From: Gemmatimonadota bacterium
GTDB taxonomy: Bacteria; Gemmatimonadota; Gemmatimonadetes; Gemmatimonadales; Gemmatimonadaceae
DNA: 64,000 bases
Direction: 5' to 3'
Assembly (NCBI GenBank): GCA_026387915.1
Contig: JAPLKS010000017.1
Span: 62,001-126,000 of the forward strand
Positions 8,476 through 16,066 of the stretch are shown here, in pieces. Within the stretch, counting starts at the first letter, position 1. Every line of letters starts with the position of its first letter. The translations under genes and the position numbers were made by a program. The notes beneath the pieces are model-generated. The model saw nothing but the letters and a program-made list of their open reading frames with translations, searched no databases and was not told the origin of the DNA.

Positions 8476-9311
8476 TGAGTCGCGAGGCGATCGAGCACAA
8501 CCGCGTCGCGCACGATCAATACGCCGAGTCGTACGACAGCGGCCATCCCGAAATCTTTAATTCCGTGGAGCAGGAACGGCTCGCGGATGCACTCGCGCGT
8601 GCTGTTGGCGCTGTGGGTGCCACGCGCGACGGGGACGGTGCCATGCGCGCCCTCGACGTTGGAAGCGGTTCGGGGAATCTCACCAATCATCTCCTGCGCC
8701 TCGGCGCGCGTGTGACGGCAGCGGATCTCTCAACGAAACTGCTTGAGGTGACGCGCCGTCGGTTTGCCTCCACCGGCCGACTCGAAACGCAAGCGCTCAA
8801 TGGGACCGATCTGCAACCGTTGCCAACTGAGTCGTTCGACCTCGTCGCCGCATACTCCGTGCTACACCACGTGCCGGATTATTTGACGCTGGTAGCGGAG
8901 ATGGCGCGCGTGACGCGGCCGGGTGGCGTGGTGTATATCGATCACGAGCGGAACGATGCGTCGTGGACCAGTGAGAGTTATCGGAAATTTCAGGGGGAGG
9001 CGGTCGTGTGGCCGCCCCGTCGCTGGTACTACTGGTTGCAACCGAGCCGCTACTGGAACAGGATCAAGCCAAAGCTGCAGTGGCGGCTGTGGCAGGATCC
9101 GCGTTGGATGCCGGAGGGCGATCTTCACATCTGGCCGGACGATCATATTGAGTGGGCGCGCGTCGAGGAGGTGCTTGCCGCCTCTGGCTGTCGGCCGATG
9201 GTGAGCGAAGAGTACTTATTGTTTGAATCGCGGTATCAGCGGTCGGTATGGAATTCGTGGCGCACGCGCACGAGCGACATGCGTCTGCTCATTGCGCGAA
9301 AGGACGGCTGA
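8475..9311 (+). CDS. Class I SAM-dependent methyltransferase (UbiE/Methyltransf_11 type)
   Basis: 278 residues from ATG 8475, whose first base is the last base of the preceding stop (TGATG). Motif I reads 'ALDVGSGSGNLTNHLL', motif II 'VTAADLSTKLLEVTRRRF', and 'FDLVAAYSVLHHVPDY' plus 'VTRPGGVVYIDHE' follow the Methyltransf_11 pattern. The C-terminal third is Trp-rich ('WPPRRWYYWLQPSRYWNR'), unusual for the family and possibly part of a carbohydrate- or membrane-facing surface. It sits between another methyltransferase and a glycosyltransferase, suggesting a second glycan methylation. The acceptor is unknown. Confidence 0.87.
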   Translation: MSREAIEHNRVAHDQYAESYDSGHPEIFNSVEQERLADALARAVGAVGATRDGDGAMRALDVGSGSGNLTNHLLRLGARVTAADLSTKLLEVTRRRFASTGRLETQALNGTDLQPLPTESFDLVAAYSVLHHVPDYLTLVAEMARVTRPGGVVYIDHERNDASWTSESYRKFQGEAVVWPPRRWYYWLQPSRYWNRIKPKLQWRLWQDPRWMPEGDLHIWPDDHIEWARVEEVLAASGCRPMVSEEYLLFESRYQRSVWNSWRTRTSDMRLLIARKDG

Positions 9312-10471
9312 TGTCCTCGACCGCACGCCCGATCCGCGTTTTCTTTCCATGCACCGGACTCGGCCGCGTGGCGCGCGGATTCGAGACCTTCACGCGCGAT
9401 TGTGCGGACGCCCTGCGCGGGCGCGACGATGTGGCGCTGACGGTGTTCGGTGGCGGCCAGGAGCTGACCGAAGGAGAGCGGCACATTGCCTCGTTGTCAC
9501 GACGGGGCGCAGCGGCTGGCCTGTTGGGCAAGCTCTTGCATCGTGATCCGTACTTCGTGGAGCAAGCGAGCTTTGCGGCCGCATTTCTTCCTGCCCTGAT
9601 TGCCGGTGATCCGGACGTGGTCTATTTCGCGGATCTCAACGTGGGGAATGCCTGTTGGCATTGGCGGCGGATCAGCGGTCAACGCTTTCGCTTGCTGTTT
9701 TACAACGGGGGCGCAACGACCAAGCCTTTCACGCGCTGTGATTTGGTGCAGCAGGTGAGTCCCGAGCACTATGACGCCGCGCTCGCTCGCGGAGAGTCGG
9801 CGGAGCGGCAAGTGCTGCTGCCGCACGGGCTGCAGGTGTCCGCACAGTTTACACCGGTGACGAATGACGAACGTCGCGCCACGCGCGCGGCACTTGGTGT
9901 GCCCCTTGAAGGGCCCTTGGTGCTGAGTGTCGGTATGCTCGACCAGCAGGTGAAGCGCATGGATCTCGTGATCCGTGAGACCGCCGCATTGACCAGCGTG
10001 CGACCCCATCTGCTGTTGCTGGGCGAGGAGACGCCGGAAACGCCAACTGTTCGCGCACTGGCCGAACGTGAACTGGGCGCGGGGCGCTACACCATGCGCA
10101 CTGTCCATCGGACGCTGGCGATGGCGGCGTATCGTGCGGCGGATACCTTTGTGCTGGCGTCGCCACGCGAAGGATTCGGTCTCGCATACTTGGAAGCGCT
10201 TATGAGCGGTGTGCCATGCGTCGTGCAGGATACGCCGACCACCGCGTATGTATACGGCGCCTTTGGTCACCGCGCGGATCTGTCAGTGCCGGGCGTGCTC
10301 GCCGGGCACCTCGAGCCGTTGCTTGCAACGCCGCCCGAGCTTGCCGTGTCCGTTGCGCAGCACGCCTGGGTGCGTGACCGATTTGGATGGGCCAACCTGG
10401 CGCCGCGTTACGCCGCGATGCTGCACGCCTGCGCCGAGGGGCGGCGCCCCGTAGTGTTACCGACCGACTAA
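9311..10471 (+). CDS. Glycosyltransferase family 4
   Basis: Retaining GT-B glycosyltransferase, expected to add one sugar to the lipid-linked repeat unit on the cytoplasmic face. 386 residues from ATG 9311, overlapping the previous stop by one base (TGATG). The C-terminal nucleotide-binding domain has 'LVLSVGMLDQQVKRMDLVI' (the strand before the phosphate-binding K), and 'SPREGFGLAYLEALMSGVP', which carries the EX7E motif and the acidic residues that contact the donor. The N-terminal domain is diverged. The stop overlaps the convergent gene at 10468 by 4 bp, ending the first plus-strand block. Confidence 0.88.
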   Translation: MSSTARPIRVFFPCTGLGRVARGFETFTRDCADALRGRDDVALTVFGGGQELTEGERHIASLSRRGAAAGLLGKLLHRDPYFVEQASFAAAFLPALIAGDPDVVYFADLNVGNACWHWRRISGQRFRLLFYNGGATTKPFTRCDLVQQVSPEHYDAALARGESAERQVLLPHGLQVSAQFTPVTNDERRATRAALGVPLEGPLVLSVGMLDQQVKRMDLVIRETAALTSVRPHLLLLGEETPETPTVRALAERELGAGRYTMRTVHRTLAMAAYRAADTFVLASPREGFGLAYLEALMSGVPCVVQDTPTTAYVYGAFGHRADLSVPGVLAGHLEPLLATPPELAVSVAQHAWVRDRFGWANLAPRYAAMLHACAEGRRPVVLPTD

Positions 10472-11637
10472 GCGTGCGGCGCTTGGCGCACGCCGCGTTC
10501 CACCGCGGAGAGTAGCGCTGGCGCGAATCCGTTGAGGTCGAGGTGGCTGCTGAAGAAGTCCACACATCGACGTGAGTATGCGTCGCGCGAAAACGCGATG
10601 AGGAACGGCGCAATATCGCTGACGTTCGTAATGACGAACCCGAGGTTGTACCGTCGCACAAGGTCGCTCAGTTCGCCCACCTCGTTAACGAGCACCGGTA
10701 GGCCGTGCTGCAGATAGGTGCTGATTTTCCCAGAGGCGAGGCCGATGTGCTGCAGATTCTTCCCCGTGTAGCGACTCTGAAAATCTGGTGTGTAGAGCGC
10801 GATGCCCAGATCCGCGCTCCGGAGGAGCTGGCCAATATCGCGTACGTCAGGAATGTCCCAGTTCGACACGTAGACACGCGCGTTGCCGGCACGTTTTTGA
10901 AAATCCGCAGCGCTCGCCGCGGCGTACCGATCGTGCAGCACCAAAACCCAATCACTGGGCCAATCTCCAACGCTGGCGGCCAGTGGCCCGATGCCCGACC
11001 AGTGTTCGATGGACCCAGAGACCAGCGCGATCTTCTTACTCCGATCAATCCCTAGGCGATCGTGCAGGAGAAAGGTGCGATCGCCATCCTTCGCAGTGCG
11101 GCCAGCAACGGGTACGCAGAGGATCTTCTCAACGGGAATGTTGTTTTCGCGTGCAAGGAATCCGGCGCGCACGGCGTCTTGGCAGATGGCAAACTGGAGG
11201 GTGCGCGCCGCTTCACGCTCCACGTCTTTGAATCCCGGGCTGCACTCATCGGCAAAAAAGATTTCGTAGGAAATCAGCGCGGTGGGGATGCCGAGTAATC
11301 GGCCAATGGCCGAGGCCTCCACGAGGCCGTAGCGATCGACGCCGATCACGAGCGCGTAGCGCTGGAAGAGAATCTTGGGATCGCACAGTAGCGCGACGAG
11401 TCCGGTGAGTAGATGGAAACGGAATCGGTCAATGAGCCGCGGTTGCCGTCTGGAGAACGGGCCCAATTCAAAGCGAAGCCGCACGTGGTCGCAGGGCGCC
11501 GTCTGGCTGATGGGCATGCGTGGGCACTTCACATCAACGGAATAACCCGCCTCGACGAGCAGCTCGACAATCCCCGTCAGATTGGGATTGTTGTTGAGAT
11601 TGCCCTCGGGGTGGATGATCAGCACGCGTGGACGCAT
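10468..11637 (-). CDS. Glycosyltransferase, GT-B fold (family 4-like)
   Basis: 389 residues from ATG 11637, reading 'MRPRVLIIHPEGNLNNNPNL'. The frame continues upstream into the Wzt gene, but this start is typical and lies 5 bp after the Wzt stop. The N-terminal Rossmann half begins with a beta-strand and glycine/asparagine loop. The C-terminal half has 'IALVSGSIEHWSGIGPLA', 'ALYTPDFQSRYTGKNLQ' and 'KISTYLQHGLPVLVNEVGE', resembling group 1 glycosyltransferases but with a weak EX7E motif. It is third in the minus-strand Wzm-Wzt block and probably builds the glycan exported by that transporter. Confidence 0.8.
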   Translation of the reverse strand: MRPRVLIIHPEGNLNNNPNLTGIVELLVEAGYSVDVKCPRMPISQTAPCDHVRLRFELGPFSRRQPRLIDRFRFHLLTGLVALLCDPKILFQRYALVIGVDRYGLVEASAIGRLLGIPTALISYEIFFADECSPGFKDVEREAARTLQFAICQDAVRAGFLARENNIPVEKILCVPVAGRTAKDGDRTFLLHDRLGIDRSKKIALVSGSIEHWSGIGPLAASVGDWPSDWVLVLHDRYAAASAADFQKRAGNARVYVSNWDIPDVRDIGQLLRSADLGIALYTPDFQSRYTGKNLQHIGLASGKISTYLQHGLPVLVNEVGELSDLVRRYNLGFVITNVSDIAPFLIAFSRDAYSRRCVDFFSSHLDLNGFAPALLSAVERGVRQAPHA

Positions 11638-11642
11638 GGTGG

Positions 11643-12887
11643 TCAGCCGGTCACGTCCCACGAGTGGTCGACGAGGAAATACCTCGGTGCTTCTGGGTTG
11701 GTGCGCCCCGTGCCATAGAAGTCGCCCGGCTCCACATTCATCGCGCCCGCATGCCACACGAAATCCGCGATGTCGCCGTTCACCGTGCTGAACAGCGAGA
11801 CGCGGTAGGTGCCGGGTTCAAAGGGCAGTCGTGGGATGCTGCACGTAAAGACGCCGGATCCGGGGACGCTGGCAAAATCGCCGCGCTGCGCGTCGCTCGA
11901 GAGCTCGCAGAGCTGCTCGTCCACGAATCCGTGGATCACGACGTCGATGTGCACATTCTGCAGGGCGCTGGCTTCGGCGTGGTACCGAACCTCAATGCGC
12001 ACGCTGTCGCCCGAGCGGATCAATCCGCCGCCGCTGGCCGCATTCACGACCGCAAACGATTCAAAGCGGAGCGCTCCGTTCCCCGTGCGATCCGTGCGAT
12101 TCTGCAACGGAATCTCACCGATCGTTTCGATGGAGCGCAGATACTGCTGCACCACGGCTCCCGCTGGCCCGTCGGCGGAGACCTGCCCGCCTTCAAGGAG
12201 AATGCCGCGCGCACAAAGCGCCGTGACGGCGACCATGTTGTGGCTCACAAACAAGACGGCGCGCCCTTCTTCTCGCGCCACTTCGCCCATCTTGCCAAGG
12301 CATTTGCGTTGGAACGCAGCGTCGCCGACGGCGAGCACTTCGTCCACCACAAGAATTTCTGGATTGAGATGCGCGGCCACCGCAAAGGCGAGGCGCACGT
12401 ACATCCCGCTGCTGTAGCGCTTGACCGGCGTGTCGAGAAAGCGCTCGATCTCGGCGAACTCCACAATCTCGTCGAAACGCTGCTGAATTTCGTGACGGCG
12501 CATGCCGAGGATGGTGCCATTGAGAAATATATTCTCGCGGCCGGTGAGCTCTGGATGAAACCCAGTGCCTACCTCGAGCAGGCTCCCGATACGACCATAC
12601 AAACGTATTTCACCTTCCGTGGGCCAGGTGATGCGCGAGAGCAGCTTGAGCAAGGTGCTCTTGCCCGCGCCGTTGCGGCCAATGATGCCGACCGTTTCGC
12701 CGCGCTGAATGTTGAACGACACATCCCGGAGTGCCCACAATAGGTCGGTCGCGTCCTTTGAACTACCGGACACCTTATTGATGAGTGCTTCGCGTATGGT
12801 CGTCGCCCCAGTATCCATGCCGAGGCGGTACGCCTTGGAAAGGCCGGCAACGGCAATCGCGAGTTCGCTCGGCGCGTTAGATGACAT
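11643..12887 (-). CDS. Polysaccharide ABC exporter ATPase with C-terminal glycan-binding domain (Wzt-like)
   Basis: Energises export of a lipid-linked glycan through the Wzm-like permease. 414 residues from ATG 12887, overlapping the permease end by 11 bp. The nucleotide-binding domain covers residues 1-250: Walker A 'GRNGAGKST' at 70-78, signature 'YSSGMYVRLAF' at 158-168, Walker B 'ILVVDE' at 178-183, and H-loop H216. Residues about 265-414 form an additional beta-rich domain ('GDSVRIEVRYHAEA', 'FEPGTYRVSLFS'), matching the Wzt_C carbohydrate-binding module. In E. coli O8/O9a this module recognises the modified non-reducing terminus of the chain, so export here may depend on chain capping, possibly by the nearby methyltransferases. 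Confidence 0.92.
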   Translation of the reverse strand: MSSNAPSELAIAVAGLSKAYRLGMDTGATTIREALINKVSGSSKDATDLLWALRDVSFNIQRGETVGIIGRNGAGKSTLLKLLSRITWPTEGEIRLYGRIGSLLEVGTGFHPELTGRENIFLNGTILGMRRHEIQQRFDEIVEFAEIERFLDTPVKRYSSGMYVRLAFAVAAHLNPEILVVDEVLAVGDAAFQRKCLGKMGEVAREEGRAVLFVSHNMVAVTALCARGILLEGGQVSADGPAGAVVQQYLRSIETIGEIPLQNRTDRTGNGALRFESFAVVNAASGGGLIRSGDSVRIEVRYHAEASALQNVHIDVVIHGFVDEQLCELSSDAQRGDFASVPGSGVFTCSIPRLPFEPGTYRVSLFSTVNGDIADFVWHAGAMNVEPGDFYGTGRTNPEAPRYFLVDHSWDVTG

Positions 12888-13701
12888 CGGCCAGCCGGCG
12901 CTCAAAACGCGCGAAGAATACACAGCCCACGGTGAGCGCCACGAGGACGCCAACCACGGACATCATCACCGACAACGATGTCGGAGGAGCCGTGCCAGCT
13001 ACCGACCAGCGAAAGCCGTCGAGCATACCCGCGAGTGGGTTCAGCACAAAGAGTGCGCGAAAGCGTTCGGGTACGGCGGCCGTGCCGTATGCCACGGGAC
13101 TCGCATAGAGTAACAACTGGACGAGCACCGGGAGCGCGTACTGTAAATCGCGGTACCGCACCGACAGCGCCGCCGAGAGAGTGCCGATGCCGAGTCCGGT
13201 GAGGAGGAGCAGGGCGACCCACACGGGTAGTAGCAACAATGGCCAGCTGAGCGGAACGTGGTAGATCACCATCAAGACAACGAGCGAGCCCATGCCGACC
13301 AGGAAATCCATGGTCGTGCTCCAGAGCGCGGACAACGGAAGCACGAGGCGCGGAAAGTACACTTTAGTGACCAAGCTACTTTGGGCGAGTAGCGATCCAC
13401 TGCTCCGGACGAGCGCATTCTGGAATGCGGTCCAGGCGATAAAGCCCGCATAGGCAAAGAGGAAATACGGAATGCCGTCGCTGGGAAGCTTGGCCACTTT
13501 ACCGAAGACGACCGTGAAGAGCCCACCGGCGATCAGCGGTTGCAGGACCACCCACACGACGCCGAGGAGCGTCTGGCGGTAGCGTAGCGTGACATCGCGC
13601 CGGCCAAGAGCCGCGGCGAGGTCGCGAAAGCGCCACACTTCCACAAAGTCGGGGAAGCGGTGAGTCCCGACGGGCCGGATGACCTCGAGGGGTTCGCTCA
13701 C
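12877..13701 (-). CDS. Polysaccharide ABC-2 type permease (Wzm-like)
   Basis: Membrane subunit of the glycan exporter. 274 residues if started at GTG 13701 ('VSEPLEVIRPVGTHRF'), which matches the usual start of the family. A TTG at 13824 in the same frame would add 41 residues but would overlap the divergent glycosyltransferase gene. The cytoplasmic N-terminus has 'RDVTLRYRQTLLGVVWVVLQP', the standard ABC-2 exporter element, followed by about six membrane helices and the 'NPLAGMLDGFRW' C-terminal element. It is the first gene of the minus-strand export block, with its probable promoter in the 80 bp divergent gap 13702-13781. Confidence 0.9.
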   Translation of the reverse strand: MSEPLEVIRPVGTHRFPDFVEVWRFRDLAAALGRRDVTLRYRQTLLGVVWVVLQPLIAGGLFTVVFGKVAKLPSDGIPYFLFAYAGFIAWTAFQNALVRSSGSLLAQSSLVTKVYFPRLVLPLSALWSTTMDFLVGMGSLVVLMVIYHVPLSWPLLLLPVWVALLLLTGLGIGTLSAALSVRYRDLQYALPVLVQLLLYASPVAYGTAAVPERFRALFVLNPLAGMLDGFRWSVAGTAPPTSLSVMMSVVGVLVALTVGCVFFARFERRLADVI

Positions 13702-13781
13702 GCTCGACGGGGGGTTGATCGCTGGACGTCCATATCCTGTGGATTCTACCCCACGCGCCCTCGTAAGGAAGGGCTCGCCGC

Positions 13782-14777
13782 TTGGCTCGGGCCCGCTCCT
13801 CGGTGCATACTGTGGCTGTGCCAACCGTCTCGGTTCTTGTGCCCACCTGGCGCCGTCCAGAATCGCTCGCGCGGTGCCTGCGGGCGCTTGCCGCTCAGAG
13901 CCAGCCGCCGGTGGAGATTGTGGTGGGGTGGAGGGCCGACGACTCGGAAACGGCGCTGGCGTTGGCCACCCTCACCCTAGAGCTGGGCGTCCCCGTCCGT
14001 CAGGCGATGACCGCCGAACCCGGGGTGGTGGCGGCCATGAATGCCGCGCTGGAGCTCTGCACGGGGACCGTGATTGCGCTTACCGACGACGATGCCGAGC
14101 CCCGTCCTGATTGGCTGGAGCGCCTTGGACGCTGCTTTGACGACCCCGCCGTGGGCGGGGCCGGGGGGCGGGACTGGCAGCCAACGGAACGGGGCTCCCG
14201 CGAGGAGGTGGGGCGGATCCAGTGGTTTGGTCGCGTGATTGGCCATCATCACTTGGGGGTGGGGCCGGCGAGGCCGGTGGATGTGCTGAAAGGGGTCAAT
14301 GCGGCTTTTCGGGCACCACTACTGCGGACGCTGCGATTCGACAGCCGATTGCAGGGGGCGGGGGCGCAGATGTTCTGGGAGTTGGCGCTCTGCCTGCCGC
14401 TACGCCGTGCCGGGTGGACGCTCGTATACGATCCAGCGATTGCCGTGGAGCATCACATTGAGCCGCGGCACGATGCGGACCAGCGGCATCGCGGCACCTT
14501 CGTGCCCGAACCGCAGGTGCAGGCGGTGCACAACGAGACGTTGATTCTCCTCGAGCATCAGCGGGGGTTCCGCCGTTTGGCGTTCATAGCATGGGCCCTG
14601 CTGGTCGGGACTCGCATGGAGCCTGGGCTGGCGCAGATACCGCGGCTCTGGCTGATGGGGGATGCCCTTGCCGTGGCGCGCTGGCGCTGGACGCTGGTAG
14701 GCCGCGTCCGAGGATGGAAATCGTGGTGCGGGTCCGGAGGGGATCCGGCTCGGAGTGTTCCGCGTCCGACGGTGTGA
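13782..14777 (+). CDS. Glycosyltransferase family 2
   Basis: Inverting GT-A glycosyltransferase. 331 residues from TTG 13782, supported by a good ribosome binding site 'AAGGAAGGG' at 13766-13774; GTG codons at 13803 and just after are alternatives. The start of the GT2 domain reads 'VSVLVPTWRRPESLARCLRAL', then 'VVAAMNAALELC' and the metal-binding 'ALTDDDAEPRPDWL' (DXD-like). A later 'ARPVDVLKGVNAAFRAPLL' matches the acceptor-loop region. A C-terminal hydrophobic helix near 265-285 may attach it to the membrane. It is first in the third polysaccharide block and is transcribed divergently from the ABC exporter. Confidence 0.88.
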   Translation: MARARSSVHTVAVPTVSVLVPTWRRPESLARCLRALAAQSQPPVEIVVGWRADDSETALALATLTLELGVPVRQAMTAEPGVVAAMNAALELCTGTVIALTDDDAEPRPDWLERLGRCFDDPAVGGAGGRDWQPTERGSREEVGRIQWFGRVIGHHHLGVGPARPVDVLKGVNAAFRAPLLRTLRFDSRLQGAGAQMFWELALCLPLRRAGWTLVYDPAIAVEHHIEPRHDADQRHRGTFVPEPQVQAVHNETLILLEHQRGFRRLAFIAWALLVGTRMEPGLAQIPRLWLMGDALAVARWRWTLVGRVRGWKSWCGSGGDPARSVPRPTV

Positions 14778-14926
14778 CGACGCGGGTGCGTGCCGCTGCG
14801 GCGTGCCCTAACTTTCGGGAGTCAACAGCGGGGGCACGGCGCCGTGTGGCGGCGGTTCCCGAGGGATGACATGTGCGGCGTGCGTCCCCCCAACACTTTT
14901 TCCGCCGCGTCGCGGGTGAGGCTCTC

Positions 14927-16066
14927 GTGACACCGTTCTCGCTGGCCTTTGTGGCTCACGATGTGCATCGGCAGGGCGGCATGGAGCGCGCCGCCGCCGA
15001 GGTGCTGTCGCGTTTGGCCACGCGTATATCAGTGACGGTGATCGCGCGCTCCTGTGCACTGGGCGACGCGCCCGTCCGTTGGATTCCGGTGACGGGCCCC
15101 ACGCGTCCCGCACCGTTGCGCACGTGGGCGTTTGCACGCGCCGCGCGGGCGGCGGAGCGGCGTGCGGGATGCACCATCACCAATAGCATTGGCGCGGCCG
15201 CGATCGATGCGGAGGTGATTACGGCGCAGTTCTGTCACGCGGCATTCACCAAACGATTTGGCGGATTGCGGGGCGGCTCAGGTGTGCGTGCGCTGTATCA
15301 GCGCTTTGCGCAGTCGCGGTTCGTGGCGGAAGAACGGGTGGCGTATGGGTCGCGACGCTTGCGGCAGGTGATTGCGGTGTCGCGCGGCACGGCGCGCGAA
15401 CTGCAGGAATCGTACGGGGTGCCGGAGTCGCGCATCACCGTGGTACCAAACGGTGTGGACCGCGCGGTGTTTCGCCCGGCGGCCGACGCGGCGGCGCGTC
15501 TGGCCCTGCGAGCGCAACTCGGCTTGCCGCGCGATGCCTTCTTAGCGTTGCTCGTGGGCGGCGACTGGGAGCGCAAAGGGGTGCGCGACGCGATCGATGC
15601 GATTGCTGGGATTGCTGACGGACATCTCGTGGTGCTGGGTCGCGGCGACGTGGCCGCGATGCAAGCGCATGTCTCGCGTGCCGGCGCCGCTGGGCGCGTG
15701 ACATTCGCGCCGCCGAGCCAGACGCCCGAGGCGTACTACGCGGCGTGTGATGCCTTTTGTTTTCCTTCGCGCTACGAGGCGTTTTCGCTGGTGACGCTCG
15801 AGGCCGCGGCGTCGGGTTTGCCGATTGTAGCGCACGCGATCAACGGCACCGAAGAGTTGGTGCGTGACGGCGAAAATGGGTGGCTCGTGCCCTTTGGCGC
15901 GGAGGCGCTGCGCGAAAAACTCCTATTGCTCCGCGACGATCGTGCGCTGCGTGAGCGTTTGTCGGCGGGGGCGGTGGCGTCGTCCGCACGCTACGACTGG
16001 AGCCGGATTGCCGACGAGCAGTATGCGGTGTTGGCCGCGGCGGCGGCCGAACGGAGTCACGGGTAG
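14927..16066 (+). CDS. Glycosyltransferase family 4
   Basis: GT-B glycosyltransferase of 379 residues from GTG 14927 ('VTPFSLAFVAHDVHRQGGME'), preceded by 'GTGAG' at 14916-14920. An upstream GTG at 14873 is possible but gives an Arg-rich extension unlike the family. The glycine-rich 'RQGGMERAAAEVLSRLA' acceptor loop, 'VIAVSRGTARELQ' and 'VVPNGVDRAVF' lead into the donor domain, with 'FLALLVGGDWERKGV' and 'FPSRYEAFSLVTLEAAASG' (EX7E). It lies immediately upstream of the asparagine-synthase fusion with no gap. Confidence 0.9.
   Translation: MTPFSLAFVAHDVHRQGGMERAAAEVLSRLATRISVTVIARSCALGDAPVRWIPVTGPTRPAPLRTWAFARAARAAERRAGCTITNSIGAAAIDAEVITAQFCHAAFTKRFGGLRGGSGVRALYQRFAQSRFVAEERVAYGSRRLRQVIAVSRGTARELQESYGVPESRITVVPNGVDRAVFRPAADAAARLALRAQLGLPRDAFLALLVGGDWERKGVRDAIDAIAGIADGHLVVLGRGDVAAMQAHVSRAGAAGRVTFAPPSQTPEAYYAACDAFCFPSRYEAFSLVTLEAAASGLPIVAHAINGTEELVRDGENGWLVPFGAEALREKLLLLRDDRALRERLSAGAVASSARYDWSRIADEQYAVLAAAAAERSHG

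Noticed and set aside
11628-12743. 371-codon plus-strand frame opposite the Wzt gene
   Set aside because: Antisense to a convincing ABC ATPase; His/Arg/Ala-rich and without a ribosome binding site.
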